Of a stretch of DNA of 64,000 bases, positions 54,049-63,898 are shown piece by piece. The position numbers were made by a program, and so were the translations under genes. Origin of the DNA: Bacteroidota bacterium (GTDB taxonomy: Bacteria > Bacteroidota > Bacteroidia > Chitinophagales > Chitinophagaceae); assembly GCA_018267875.1 (NCBI GenBank), contig JAFDXP010000067.1, positions 47,152-111,151 on the forward strand, written 5' to 3'. How positions within the stretch are numbered: position 1 is the stretch's first letter; the number at the start of each line of letters is the position of its first letter. The notes below the pieces were generated by a model, which had not been told where the DNA came from, made no database searches, and worked only from the letters and a program-made list of their open reading frames with translations.

Positions 54049-57000
54049 TTGCGTTTAAAGTCGTTAGAAATAAAAGGGTTTAAGTCCTTTGCAGACAAAA
54101 CCCATGTGTTGCTCGACCATCCGATTACAGGTATTGTTGGCCCAAATGGTTGCGGAAAGTCAAATATTGTAGATGCTATTCGTTGGGTCATTGGCGAACA
54201 TAAAATAAAGGCACTACGATCAGACAATCTGGAAGATCTCATTTTCAACGGTTCTCGATCACGCTCTGGAAGCGGAATGGCCGAGGTTTCACTTACATTT
54301 GAAAACACCCGGAACTTGCTTCCCACCGAGTTTACAACTGTTACCATTACTCGAAAATTTTACAAGAACGGAGAAAGTGAATACAGACTAAATGACGTAA
54401 CCTGCCGATTAAAAGACATTCACAATCTTTTTTTAGACACCGGAGTAAGCAATGATTCTTATGCCATCATTGAACTCGGAATGGTAGATGATATTATTAA
54501 AGATAAAGACGGCTCACGCCGCAGAATGTTAGAGCAGGCAGCCGGCATTTCTATCTATAAAACTCGAAAAAAAGAAGCCAAACAAAAGCTGGAAGCTACC
54601 GAACAAGATATTGCCCGTATTGAAGACATCTTGTTTGAAATTGGAAACAATGTTCGTACCCTTGAAAACCAAGCCAAAAAAGCAGAACGATACTTTCAAA
54701 TAAAAGGAGAATATAAAGAAATCAGTGTTGAATTGGCAAAAGCCTCGCTGGAACAGTTTAACGACCAATATAAAGAACTCCATGACCGACACGAAACTGA
54801 AACAGACAAAAAAGCAGCTTTAGAAGCCTTAGTAGCTACTGAAGAAGCAAGTATAGAGCAACAAAAGGTGAAACTCATTCAAAAAGAACAAGAACTGAAC
54901 GGGTTTCAGAAACAGTTTAATGAACTAATCAATCGAATTCGCCAATTAGAAGGAGAAAAAAAATTAGCAGCTCAACGCTTAGATCATCTAAAAGAAAGAG
55001 AACGAAGCCTCATAGAATTTTTATCAAGTGCAGATACACAACTCAAGCAAACAGAAGATTCAATTGGATTTGCTCAAAGTCAGATAGTTGCCGAAACAGA
55101 AAGTTTGGAAGAATTGCGCGACCAATTAGAAACCTTACGTAGCACTGTTGATGATAAGCGTGAGGAATTTGACACAAAGAAAAAAGCTGTAGAGTCACTT
55201 CGATTAAATTTCCAACAACATCAACGAAACCAATTTGATGCAGAAAAAAAAGTAGCCGTTGCCGATTCTTCCATCATGAATTTGCAAAGAAGCAAACAAC
55301 AAATTCTGGAAGAAAAATCACAACGACATGCACAAATCGCACAACTAATTTCTGAAAAAAATGAAACACAACAGCAAGTAGAAGATAAACAAAATGCACT
55401 TGGAGAACTGATTTCAAAACATGAAGAAATGAAAGAAAACATTCTTCTGGCGCAAGAACAATTAGAATCTTATAGAGCCAAATCAGTTGATGAAAACAGA
55501 AAACTGGATGCCCGAAGAAATGAACACGACCTTTTAAAATCCTTAGTAGAAAGCTTAGAGGGCTATCCAGACAGCATTAAATTTTTGAAAAAAAGCAAAG
55601 AGTGGAATTACGCAGCTCCACTTTTGTCAGATGTTTTTGTTGTACAATCGCAATATCGAACAGCCTTAGAAAATGTGCTGGACAGTTATTTGAATTACTA
55701 TCTCGTTTCTAATCTTAGTGAAGCTGTTCAGGCAATTCATTTATTAGATGCCAACAATAAGGGTAAAGCCAATTTTTTCTTGTTGGATCAATTGTCTGCA
55801 AGCGACCAGGAAAAACAACCCACTTGGCAACACGAAGGAATAAGACCCGCGTTGAGTGTCGTTTCCGTAGATGACCCCTATCGTGCCTTAGCAAGACATT
55901 TGCTGGGCAAAGTTTTTATTGCTGAAGAAGGCATAAACATCTCTGAGATAAACTTGCCCGAAGGGGTTGTTGTAGTGCATCAAAAAGGAGGCCTTGTGAG
56001 AGGACAATTTCTATTGAGCGGAGGTTCAGTGGGTGCTTTTGAAGGCAACAAAATAGGACGAGCTAAAAACTTAGAACGTTTGGCAGATGAAATAGCTTCT
56101 CTTACCCTTACTACAACCGAGCTAAAAAAATTTATTACAGATACACAAATTAAGATTACCGGATTTAATGCAGCTTTAAACGACCGCGCGATAGAACAAA
56201 CAAAAGTGGAGCTAAACAAACTGCAAAACCACATCATCAACATCGCACATCGTATTGAGCATATAGAGCAACTGAATGAAAACGCCGACAAACGACAACT
56301 TGACCTTCAAGAACAACTCAATATAACGCAAGACAATATTGCTGATACACGTATTGCTCTGGAACAAATAAATGATACCCTTCAAGCTATTCAGGCAACT
56401 ATTCAACAAGCAGAAATTGAGTTTCAAACAGTAGAACAAGCTTTTAATTTTGTCACCCAACAATATAATCAACAAAATCTTCAATATACCCGTCAACAAA
56501 GCAAAATAGAAGGATTAAAACAAGAACTGAACTTTCGCAACAACCAATTGATTGATCTACAAAAACAGATTGCAAGCAATAAAGAACAATTGCAGCAAAC
56601 TACTGTGCAGCTGGCCGAAACTCAAGGAAGACTTCATGGTGGCGATAATGAATTGTATGAGCTGCTGGCCAAAAAAGAAAAAGATGAGCGTGAACTGAAT
56701 GAAAAAGACAGAGTGTATTATGAAACTCGAAACACGATTGCCACACAAGAAGGACAACTGAACCAAAAACGCCGAGAAAAAGATCAAGCTGAGATATTAT
56801 TGAATGGAATCAAAGACAAGCTGAATGAAATGAAACTGCGCTTATCAGGCTTGAAAGAACGATTACATGTTGAGTTTCGAGTGAACTTGGATGAAATTTT
56901 AGATGAAGATAGAAAAAACAACCTTTCCGTTGACGAATTGACAGCAGAAAGTGAACGTATGAAAAAGCGGCTCGAAAACATGGGCGAAGTAAACCCCACA

Positions 57001-57585
57001 GCTATTGAGGCTTATACCGAAATGAAAGCCCGACAAGATTTTATTGTAGAACAAAAAACCGATTTGGTAAAGGCAAAAGAAAGCCTTCTTGCTACAATAG
57101 ATGAAGTAGAAAATACTGCCAATTCAAAATTTAAAGAAACCTTTGATCGGATAAGAGAAAATTTCAACCAGGTATTCAAAGCCTTGTTTACTGAAGAAGA
57201 TACTTGTGATTTACGCCTGACAGACCCGGACAATGTAGCCGAAAGCGGCATCGAAATATATGCTCAACCAAAAGGAAAACGCCCAAGTACATTGACACAA
57301 CTTTCTGGTGGCGAAAAAACCTTGACTTCAACCGCATTTTTGTTTGCAATCTACCTCATCAAGCCTGCTCCATTTTGTATTTTAGATGAAGTAGATGCTC
57401 CATTAGATGATGCCAATGTGGGGAAGTTTACCAATATGATTCGAAAATTTTCGGATAATTCGCAATTTATTATCGTTACACATAACAAGCAAACAATGGC
57501 ATCTGTGGATGTAATTTATGGCGTAACCATGCAAGAAGCGGGCGTGAGTAAGTTAGTACCCGTTGATTTTAGAAGCTTAAATTAA
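54049..57585 (+). CDS. smc: Chromosome segregation/condensin protein SMC
   Basis: 1178 aa, usual SMC length, starting at TTG 54049 (LRLKSLEIKGFKSFADKTHV); no in-frame ATG fits the conserved start. N-terminal ATPase half: Walker A GIVGPNGCGKSNIVDAIRWV near residue 30. Long coiled coils about 170-500 and 660-1010 flank a hinge about 505-660 (LEGYPDSIKFLKKSK to GGLVRGQFLLSGGSVGAF). C-terminal half: signature LSGGEKTLTSTAFLFAIYL and Walker B CILDEVDAPLDDANVGKF. It forms homodimers that organise and resolve the chromosome with ScpA/ScpB, which are not in this window. It stands alone between convergent RidA and pckA. Confidence 0.96.
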   Translation: MRLKSLEIKGFKSFADKTHVLLDHPITGIVGPNGCGKSNIVDAIRWVIGEHKIKALRSDNLEDLIFNGSRSRSGSGMAEVSLTFENTRNLLPTEFTTVTITRKFYKNGESEYRLNDVTCRLKDIHNLFLDTGVSNDSYAIIELGMVDDIIKDKDGSRRRMLEQAAGISIYKTRKKEAKQKLEATEQDIARIEDILFEIGNNVRTLENQAKKAERYFQIKGEYKEISVELAKASLEQFNDQYKELHDRHETETDKKAALEALVATEEASIEQQKVKLIQKEQELNGFQKQFNELINRIRQLEGEKKLAAQRLDHLKERERSLIEFLSSADTQLKQTEDSIGFAQSQIVAETESLEELRDQLETLRSTVDDKREEFDTKKKAVESLRLNFQQHQRNQFDAEKKVAVADSSIMNLQRSKQQILEEKSQRHAQIAQLISEKNETQQQVEDKQNALGELISKHEEMKENILLAQEQLESYRAKSVDENRKLDARRNEHDLLKSLVESLEGYPDSIKFLKKSKEWNYAAPLLSDVFVVQSQYRTALENVLDSYLNYYLVSNLSEAVQAIHLLDANNKGKANFFLLDQLSASDQEKQPTWQHEGIRPALSVVSVDDPYRALARHLLGKVFIAEEGINISEINLPEGVVVVHQKGGLVRGQFLLSGGSVGAFEGNKIGRAKNLERLADEIASLTLTTTELKKFITDTQIKITGFNAALNDRAIEQTKVELNKLQNHIINIAHRIEHIEQLNENADKRQLDLQEQLNITQDNIADTRIALEQINDTLQAIQATIQQAEIEFQTVEQAFNFVTQQYNQQNLQYTRQQSKIEGLKQELNFRNNQLIDLQKQIASNKEQLQQTTVQLAETQGRLHGGDNELYELLAKKEKDERELNEKDRVYYETRNTIATQEGQLNQKRREKDQAEILLNGIKDKLNEMKLRLSGLKERLHVEFRVNLDEILDEDRKNNLSVDELTAESERMKKRLENMGEVNPTAIEAYTEMKARQDFIVEQKTDLVKAKESLLATIDEVENTANSKFKETFDRIRENFNQVFKALFTEEDTCDLRLTDPDNVAESGIEIYAQPKGKRPSTLTQLSGGEKTLTSTAFLFAIYLIKPAPFCILDEVDAPLDDANVGKFTNMIRKFSDNSQFIIVTHNKQTMASVDVIYGVTMQEAGVSKLVPVDFRSLN

Positions 57586-57783
57586 GAAAATCAGCTCGGC
57601 AACTTTGAAATAATACTATAAAAACTATTGCTATACACTTCAACATTCTGCTAATCTTAATCAGACGATCGAAAATGACATAAACCCAATTTTATGTATC
57701 GAGATGTGGGGTATCATTTTGACAGTATGGTTTTTTGTTTCAATACAGAAACAACGCCTTTGCTATTTCGGCAAAAGGAAATG

Positions 57784-57812
57784 AAAAAGCCTCGCTCAAT
57801 TAGCGAGGCCTT
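57784..57812 (-). terminator. Intrinsic terminator of pckA
   Basis: Stem GCCTCGCT (57789-57796) / AGCGAGGC (57802-57809) with a 5-nt loop; in leftward reading it is followed by TTTTTC. It lies 24 nt beyond the pckA stop codon. Confidence 0.82.
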
Positions 57813-57835
57813 CTGACGATTATTCCATCTAATCG

Positions 57836-59464
57836 TTAACCGGCTACATTTTCCATTACTTTCGGTGCAGCACTTAATATTTCATTGTTAGCTTGATCAG
57901 CATATTTGGCAAAATTCTTCACAAATAGTCCGGCCAGTTCGTTTGCTTTCTTATCATACACTTCTTTATCGGTCCATGTATCTCGAGGATTTAGAATTTC
58001 AGCAGGTACATTAGGACAAGATTGTGGAACCAAAACAGCAAACACAGGATGAGCATTGTAAGTAACATCATTCAATTCGCCATTCATAGCTGCTGTTATC
58101 ATGGCTCGAGTGTATTTCAAACTCATTCGGCTTCCGGTTCCATAAGCTCCACCACTCCATCCGGTGTTGATCAACCAAACATTTACATCGTTATGCTCTT
58201 CTAATTTTTTGCCTAATAATTCGGCATATTTCGTAGGGTGTAAAGGCAAGAAAACTCTACCAAAACAAGCAGAGAAAGTAGTTTGTGGTTCTGTTACACC
58301 TACTTCCGTACCGGCAACTTTTGCTGTGTAACCGGAAATGAAATGGTACATTGCTTGCGCCTTTGTCAACTTGCTGATTGGTGGTAGAATACCAAAAGCA
58401 TCGCATGTAAGGAAGAAGATATTCTTAGGATCGCCACCATAAGAAGGCTCTTTGGCGTTTGGTATATGGTAAATAGGATATGCAGCACGAGTGTTTTCAG
58501 TAATAGTGGCATCCGTATAATCTACAGACTTAGTACCCGGCTTAAATTTAATGTTCTCAAGCATTGCATTGGGCTTGATAGCTGCAAAAATCTGTGGTTC
58601 TTTTTCTTCAGAAAGATCTATCACTTTTGCATAGCAACCTCCTTCAAAATTAAATACAGAACCATCAGCCCATCCATGTTCGTCATCGCCAATTAAAGCA
58701 CGATTCGGATCTGCAGAAAGAGTTGTTTTTCCAGTACCAGACAAGCCAAAGAATAGTGCTACATCGCCATTTTTACCTTCGTTTGCCGAGCAGTGCATAC
58801 TCAACACTTTGTGGTCATGCGGCAATACAAAATTGAGAACACCAAAAATGCCCTTTTTCATTTCACCCGTATAAGCACTTCCGCCAATAAGAATGATCTT
58901 TTTAGTGAAATTTACAGCCGTGAAATTTCCTTTCCCTTCTGCACGAGTACCCCATTTGCCTAGCGTAGCAATAAATCCGGGAGCCTGAAGAATGAGCCAA
59001 TCAGGATTTTGATTTTCTACTTCTTGTGCAGTTGGTCGTAAAAACAAATCATGGCAAAAAAGATTTGCCCAAGGCTCTTCGTTTACTACGCGTACATTGA
59101 GGCGAAATTTAGGATCTGCACAAGCATATGCATCACGAACCCACACTTCCTTACCATTCAAATATGTGCAAACTTCCTTGTACAGTCCGTCAAAATCTTC
59201 AGAAGACATAGGAAAGTTTGGCTCACCCCAGCTAACACTATTTTCAGTGATAGTATCCTTAACGGTAAACTTATCCTTTGGTGAACGACCGGTAAATTTG
59301 CCCGTATTCACACAAAGAGCACCGGAATCATTTAATTCTCCCTGTCCTAATTCCAGTGTCTTTTTAACCAGATCTTCAGGTGACAAATTCCAATGTGCAA
59401 TTCCCACATTTAGCCCAATATCTGATAGTTTGGCTATTGGGTTTTTCTTACCAAATTCCTGCAT
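57836..59464 (-). CDS. pckA: Phosphoenolpyruvate carboxykinase (ATP)
   Basis: 542 aa. Kinase motif FFGLSGTGKTTLSAD (Walker A-like), PEP carboxykinase signature LIGDDEHGWADGSVFNFEGG, early NTGKFTGRSPKDKF (substrate Arg), and TAKVAGTEVGVTEP. ATP-dependent type judged by these motifs and length. It interconverts oxaloacetate and PEP for gluconeogenesis or, in fermentative settings, ATP generation. Single-gene unit ending in an intrinsic terminator. A long open frame of 127 codons on the opposite strand (59097-59480) is a shadow of this gene. Confidence 0.96.
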   Translation of the reverse strand: MQEFGKKNPIAKLSDIGLNVGIAHWNLSPEDLVKKTLELGQGELNDSGALCVNTGKFTGRSPKDKFTVKDTITENSVSWGEPNFPMSSEDFDGLYKEVCTYLNGKEVWVRDAYACADPKFRLNVRVVNEEPWANLFCHDLFLRPTAQEVENQNPDWLILQAPGFIATLGKWGTRAEGKGNFTAVNFTKKIILIGGSAYTGEMKKGIFGVLNFVLPHDHKVLSMHCSANEGKNGDVALFFGLSGTGKTTLSADPNRALIGDDEHGWADGSVFNFEGGCYAKVIDLSEEKEPQIFAAIKPNAMLENIKFKPGTKSVDYTDATITENTRAAYPIYHIPNAKEPSYGGDPKNIFFLTCDAFGILPPISKLTKAQAMYHFISGYTAKVAGTEVGVTEPQTTFSACFGRVFLPLHPTKYAELLGKKLEEHNDVNVWLINTGWSGGAYGTGSRMSLKYTRAMITAAMNGELNDVTYNAHPVFAVLVPQSCPNVPAEILNPRDTWTDKEVYDKKANELAGLFVKNFAKYADQANNEILSAAPKVMENVAG

Positions 59465-59499
59465 AAAAGAGTTATTTTAATTGTCAAAATTTGAGGCGG

Positions 59500-59507
59500 C
59501 AAAAATA
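59500..59507 (-). promoter_or_regulatory. Putative -7 box for pckA
   Basis: Minus strand TATTTTTG, an exact TAnnTTTG match, about 36 nt upstream of the pckA ATG. No convincing -33 at normal spacing. Confidence 0.45.
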
Positions 59508-59750
59508 CAAATTAAATAGAGATCGCCTCGATTAAAATTAATTTTACATTACCTTTTTGAAATAAATTGGAGCGTTAGAGTAAATATTACTTTGAATAAA
59601 GAATTTACCCTTTGGTGAAAACTGCTAATTTATTCTACAATTGACAATTATTCAGGTTATTTTTCAAATTCTAATAATTACAGTTTTTATCTTGCAATTC
59701 AATTTTTTGACCAATCCTTATAAAGTTTTTAGTTTTATCTTACGCTAATT

Positions 59751-60404
59751 ATGAAGCCATTTTATTTCGTTCTTCTTATCTTCCTTCCCTTCTTTTCGTT
59801 TGCGCAAAGTCCATTGAAAAAGATGGACTTGGAAGAATTTAGAAATAGATTAGTTGGAAATTTTGACAACCAAGAACAAGCAATTTTAAACAAAGAATTT
59901 CCATCTATTTCTCTTCACATTCGTGCGGTTTCTCTGAAAGGCAAAAAGCATGATGATGGCAATTGGTTGTATGCTGAATTTTCAGAAACAACTAAATCCG
60001 ACGAACCATTTCGACAAAGAATATATCATCTTCAAAAAAAAGACCAAAGCACCTTGGTTTTAGAAGTATATGAATTACCCGATGCAAACCGATTTGCTGG
60101 AGCATGGAGCGAACCCGAAAAACTAAAAAAATTCCCTTACGATTCTTTGATTGCACGCACGGGCTGCTTTATCTTTATTCAGAAAGACATTGATGGTAAT
60201 TTTAATGGCAAAACAGTGGGCAATGGCTGCGAAAGTAAAATTGGTGATGCAACTTATTCTACTCTTGAAATTTCCTGTTATTCAACTCTACAAACTTATT
60301 GGTCGCGTGGTTACAACAAGTATGAAAAACAAGTTTGGGGACCTGAAAAATACGGTTACCGCTTTAGAAAATGGACAACTCCCAATAGGAACGAAGCGGA
60401 GTAA
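59751..60404 (+). CDS. CpcT/CpeT-family (chromophore lyase-like) exported protein
   Basis: 217 aa. Signal peptide (FVLLIFLPFFSFAQS) precedes a single CpeT/CpcT-like domain: RNRLVGNFDNQEQAI near residue 30, HIRAVSLKG, NWLYAEFSETTKSDEPFRQRIYHL (the P-x-RQR-y signature region), CFIFIQKDIDGNFNGKTVG-NGC and LEISCYSTLQTYWSRGY. In cyanobacteria these attach phycocyanobilin to phycobiliprotein. Phycobiliproteins are not expected here and this copy is exported, so the role must differ; lipocalin-like binding of another tetrapyrrole or hydrophobic ligand is a guess. Homologues of this length in non-photosynthetic bacteria are usually annotated only by family. Confidence 0.8.
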   Translation: MKPFYFVLLIFLPFFSFAQSPLKKMDLEEFRNRLVGNFDNQEQAILNKEFPSISLHIRAVSLKGKKHDDGNWLYAEFSETTKSDEPFRQRIYHLQKKDQSTLVLEVYELPDANRFAGAWSEPEKLKKFPYDSLIARTGCFIFIQKDIDGNFNGKTVGNGCESKIGDATYSTLEISCYSTLQTYWSRGYNKYEKQVWGPEKYGYRFRKWTTPNRNEAE

Positions 60405-60558
60405 AAATTCCTTTTTCTTGGACTCATTTTTCTTGCACGATTTTGTTCTACGAAAAATGTGCATGAAATATCTTTGTCTTTCTGTCTGTTGACAAACAGT
60501 TTTTACAACCTGCTCCAGCTTAAATTAAGCTAATTTGCGCACCTGACAAACCTTTCAG

Positions 60559-62424
60559 ATGCACTACGTTTCAACAGAAAAAATCAGTAAGAATTACGGT
60601 GTTAAACCGCTTTTTGACCATATTTCATTTCACATTAATGAAGGTGACAAAATAGCTCTTGTAGCCAAGAACGGTAGTGGAAAATCAACCTTGTTAAAAA
60701 TTCTTTCAGGAGCGGAAACACCCGACAGTGGCAAGGTTTGGATTCACAAAGATGTAACGGTTGCATTGTTTGAGCAAGAACCAAAGTTCAACGAAGCGCG
60801 CACCGTTCTCGATAATATTTTTCACCATAATCATCCGGTAATCAATGCAATTAAGCATTTTGAATCCGTAAGCGAAACAGAAGATGCAGAAGCCTTAGGT
60901 AAGGCTATAGTTCTCATGGACGAATTGAACGCTTGGGATTTTGATGCTAAAGTGAAACAAATCCTCGGCAAACTAAACATTCATCATCTATACCAACCCA
61001 TTGCTACCCTTTCTGGAGGGCAAAGAAAACGAGTAGCCTTAGCGCAAACTCTTATTGACATTGGTTTTGAGCATAAACATGTGCTGCTTATTATGGACGA
61101 ACCTACTAACCATCTCGACGTGGAAATGGTAGAATGGTTAGAGCATTATCTGAATCAGGAAAAAGTAACACTACTGATGGTTACACACGACAGATACTTT
61201 TTAGATGCCGTGTGTGAAGAAATTTGGGAGCTTGATGGCAACAATCTTTATACCTACAAAGGAGATTATGAAAATTACCTTGAAAAAAAGGCAGCACGAA
61301 TAGAAAGCCAACAAGCAACCATTGATAAAGCCCGAAATGAATATAGAAAAGAGCTGGAATGGATGCGTAAACAACCCAAAGCACGCACGACAAAAGCACG
61401 TAGTCGGGAAGACAATTTTTACAAAGTAGAAGCGGTAGCCAAACAACGAATAGTAGATAACCAAGTGTCCCTTCAAATGAAAATGAACAGATTGGGTGGA
61501 AAGATTGCTGAGTTGAAAAAAGTGTATAAAAGCTATGGCGATAAAGTGATTTTAAAAGGCTTTGATTATACTTTTAAAAAGGGAGAACGAATTGGCATTG
61601 TAGGAAAGAATGGTGCCGGTAAATCAACATTTTTAGAACTTTTACAAGGGCATATTTCTGCCGATAGCGGCAAAATAAATATTGGAGATACAGTTGTGTT
61701 TGGCAACTTTTCACAACAAGGTTTGGACATCAAAGAGGACATGCGTGTGATTGAATTTGTTAAAACAATTGCCGAAAGCTTTCCGCTTGCAAGCGGTGGA
61801 AGTCTAAGCGCAGCTCAATTCTTACAACTATTTCTGTTTTCGCCCGAGCAACAATATACCTATCTCAGCAAGCTGAGTGGCGGTGAAAAAAAACGATTAC
61901 AATTGCTCACCATTTTGTTCAAAAACCCAAATTTTCTTATTCTGGACGAACCTACCAATGATCTTGATTTACCTACCCTTTCTGTGTTAGAAAATTTTTT
62001 GAGCGAGTATCAAGGTTGTATGCTAATCGTGTCGCATGATCGCTATTTTATGGATCGTTTGGTTGATCACCTTTTTGTGTTTGAAGGCCACGGTGAAGTG
62101 CGCGATTTTCCCGGAAACTATTCGGAATATAGATTGCTGCAAAAGATAGAGCCCAATAAAAATGAACATACCGTAGAGAAAAAAACTTCTTCTTATGAAA
62201 GTGCACCAGCAAAAGCCAAAAAACTGAGTTACAAAGAGCAAAGAGAATTTGAGCAATTAGAAAAGGAAATACCCGCTTTAGAACACGAAAAGCAACAACT
62301 TTCTGAAGATATGAGCCTACCTAATCTAACTTATGAGGCTTTACAAAAAACAAGTTCACGCATCGTAGAGATTACAAACTTGCTGGAAGAAAAAGAAATG
62401 CGCTGGTTGGAGTTAAGTGAATAA
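60559..62424 (+). CDS. ABC-F family ATPase (Uup-like)
   Basis: 621 aa soluble protein with two ATPase domains and no membrane segments. First domain: Walker A AKNGSGKSTLLKIL, LSGGQRKRVALAQTL, Walker B LLIMDEPTNHLDVEMVEWL. The linker (about 245-310) includes RKELEWMRKQPKARTTKARS. Second domain: GKNGAGKSTFLELL, LSGGEKKRLQLLTIL, FLILDEPTNDLDLPTL. A C-terminal coiled coil (about 540-621, KELSYKEQREFEQLEKEIP-like) is typical of Uup. ABC-F proteins act at the ribosome E site or in transposon/DNA-stability contexts; Uup-type assignment rests on the C-terminal coiled coil. Confidence 0.92.
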   Translation: MHYVSTEKISKNYGVKPLFDHISFHINEGDKIALVAKNGSGKSTLLKILSGAETPDSGKVWIHKDVTVALFEQEPKFNEARTVLDNIFHHNHPVINAIKHFESVSETEDAEALGKAIVLMDELNAWDFDAKVKQILGKLNIHHLYQPIATLSGGQRKRVALAQTLIDIGFEHKHVLLIMDEPTNHLDVEMVEWLEHYLNQEKVTLLMVTHDRYFLDAVCEEIWELDGNNLYTYKGDYENYLEKKAARIESQQATIDKARNEYRKELEWMRKQPKARTTKARSREDNFYKVEAVAKQRIVDNQVSLQMKMNRLGGKIAELKKVYKSYGDKVILKGFDYTFKKGERIGIVGKNGAGKSTFLELLQGHISADSGKINIGDTVVFGNFSQQGLDIKEDMRVIEFVKTIAESFPLASGGSLSAAQFLQLFLFSPEQQYTYLSKLSGGEKKRLQLLTILFKNPNFLILDEPTNDLDLPTLSVLENFLSEYQGCMLIVSHDRYFMDRLVDHLFVFEGHGEVRDFPGNYSEYRLLQKIEPNKNEHTVEKKTSSYESAPAKAKKLSYKEQREFEQLEKEIPALEHEKQQLSEDMSLPNLTYEALQKTSSRIVEITNLLEEKEMRWLELSE

Positions 62425-62628
62425 CAAATAACTTCATCATGCATTTTGTGCCTAAAGGATTGTCACTCCTTAGTAATGAATGCCTTCTGTTCTCACTATC
62501 TTTAAAATGAAAATTGTGTTTTAGTAACTATATTTTTACAGGTTGACTATTATATATATTTCTGTTTAAAAAAACGTTGTCCAGATTTGCTAATCCGATT
62601 TTAAAAGTCTTTGTAGTGTGCAGTATGC

Positions 62629-63105
62629 TCATTTTTGTTTTATTGGTATCCATATTTCTTCTTCCGATGTCGGGTCGTTGTTTTTGTATTGACCTCCCAG
62701 CACTTCAAAATGCGGTCTGTCGTCCAAAACGTAGTCCGAACTTGGCAACCACATTCTCAAAATGTATTGAAAAATTGAGTTGTCTGTGTTTAAACCTTTG
62801 TAGTCAAAAACTGCATAAAGTCCACTTGGTAGAATAAAAGTTTCCATTCCGGTTGGTACATTATCAAAGTCTGATACTTCAACAGTTGCCCACTTTTCAA
62901 ATTCGTTTGTTGGCTTGAAGTCTGCAAAATGTGTCGGTTTGTATATAGCCATTGAAATTAAATCGCCTGTCAAGTGGTTGGCGATTTCTTTTCTTTTTGG
63001 TGAAAAACTTTGCCAGAGTTCGCCTACTTTGTAGTTTGTGAAACTCATTGTTAATCGCTTTCCTACTAATTTCTTTTCGTTTGTTGTTTCAATTCTTGGT
63101 GTCAT
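62629..63105 (-). CDS. GyrI-like effector-binding domain protein
   Basis: 158 aa. It starts TPRIETTNEKKLVGKRLTMS, followed by GELWQSFSPKRKEI, FADFKPTNEFEKWATVEVSD, VPTGMETFILPSGLYAVFDYKG, and the final FEVLGGQYKNNDPTSEEEIWIPI, the AraC-type/GyrI-like small-molecule-binding fold as a stand-alone protein with no DNA-binding domain. E. coli GyrI (SbmC) of this fold protects gyrase; other members bind drugs or hydrolyse compounds. The start overlaps the end of the pentapeptide-repeat gene by 4 nt, so the two are translationally coupled. Confidence 0.82.
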   Translation of the reverse strand: MTPRIETTNEKKLVGKRLTMSFTNYKVGELWQSFSPKRKEIANHLTGDLISMAIYKPTHFADFKPTNEFEKWATVEVSDFDNVPTGMETFILPSGLYAVFDYKGLNTDNSIFQYILRMWLPSSDYVLDDRPHFEVLGGQYKNNDPTSEEEIWIPIKQK

Positions 63106-63665
63106 TTTTCTATATCAATATCATATTTGTCTAATAACCCAGATACACTTATGACTGAAAATTTCGCTTTCTTAATTCGGTTAATTTCTGGGTCTATTGA
63201 ATAATTGTAAGAAGTTCGAAAGTCCGCTTTTTCAAGTATTGTGTGATCAAAAATGGCTTGTGTCAAATTGCAGTTGTCAAACACCGCACTTGTCAAGTCG
63301 GTTTCAGCAAAGTCTGTTTCTTGTAACTGTGAATTTTTGAAAACTGTCTTTTTGATTTTCGCCTTGTAAAACGAAGAATGATTGAGTTGGCAACCGTCAA
63401 ACGAAAAAGAAAGTCCAAACTCGTTACAAGTATCAAACCGAAGTCCCAACATTTTGCAGTCTTTGAACTCTACATCTCGAAACGCTGTCTTGTTGAGCTT
63501 TGCCAAACTGAAATTACAGCCGTTGAATGTACAGTCAATAAACTTAAATTCTGAAAGGTCGCTGTCGGCAAAGTTGCAAGCGTTGAAAATGCAATTTTCA
63601 TATTCGCCTTTTGTTGGCAAATTATGTTTGTCAAATACTGTGTCTTGAATAAATGGTTCTATCAT
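63102..63665 (-). CDS. Pentapeptide-repeat protein, Qnr/McbG-like
   Basis: 187 aa. Most of residues about 20-165 follow the A(D/N)LxF-type pentapeptide periodicity: CIFNACNFADSDLSEFKFID, CTFNGCNFSLAKLNKTAF, KTVFKNSQLQETDFAETDL, SAVFDNCNLTQAIFDHTIL, EKADFRTSYNYSIDPEINRI. This builds a right-handed quadrilateral beta-helix that mimics DNA in Qnr-type gyrase-protecting proteins. The C-terminal tail DPEINRIKKAKFSV resembles the Qnr-family end. First gene of a leftward pair with the GyrI-like gene. Many pentapeptide-repeat proteins have no known function, so gyrase protection is inference. Confidence 0.88.
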   Translation of the reverse strand: MIEPFIQDTVFDKHNLPTKGEYENCIFNACNFADSDLSEFKFIDCTFNGCNFSLAKLNKTAFRDVEFKDCKMLGLRFDTCNEFGLSFSFDGCQLNHSSFYKAKIKKTVFKNSQLQETDFAETDLTSAVFDNCNLTQAIFDHTILEKADFRTSYNYSIDPEINRIKKAKFSVISVSGLLDKYDIDIEK

Positions 63666-63757
63666 TTGTCTGTAATATCACTTTGGAACGGTGTAATATG
63701 TCTTTGGTTTGGCTTGCTATTGTATGATTTTTTTTGGTTTGTATTTTCAATTCAAAT

Positions 63758-63898
63758 TTTGCAGTAGGATTATCTAGTAAGACTTAATGGCAGTTTGGCA
63801 TTTTCTATAAAAGAGAAGAGGCTGTCATACCATTGCCTTCTTTTTAAGGGTACAGACATTTTTAGTACGCCATCTTCTATCCACGATCCTACTGCAAA
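63758..63898. repeat. 13-bp inverted repeat at the end of the transposase gene
   Basis: TTTGCAGTAGGAT (63758-63770) and its exact reverse complement ATCCTACTGCAAA (63886-63898). The left copy abuts the transposase stop codon and may be near the element's terminal inverted repeat; the right copy lies inside the coding region. Chance is possible but unlikely for a perfect 13-mer at this spacing. Confidence 0.4.

Noticed and set aside
59097..59480. 127-codon plus-strand frame opposite pckA
   Set aside because: It is fully antisense to a highly conserved gene and shows no family resemblance; it is a codon-bias shadow.
62577..62837. 86-codon plus-strand frame at the end of the GyrI-like gene
   Set aside because: Its second half is antisense to the GyrI-like gene and it has no conserved features despite a hydrophobic start.
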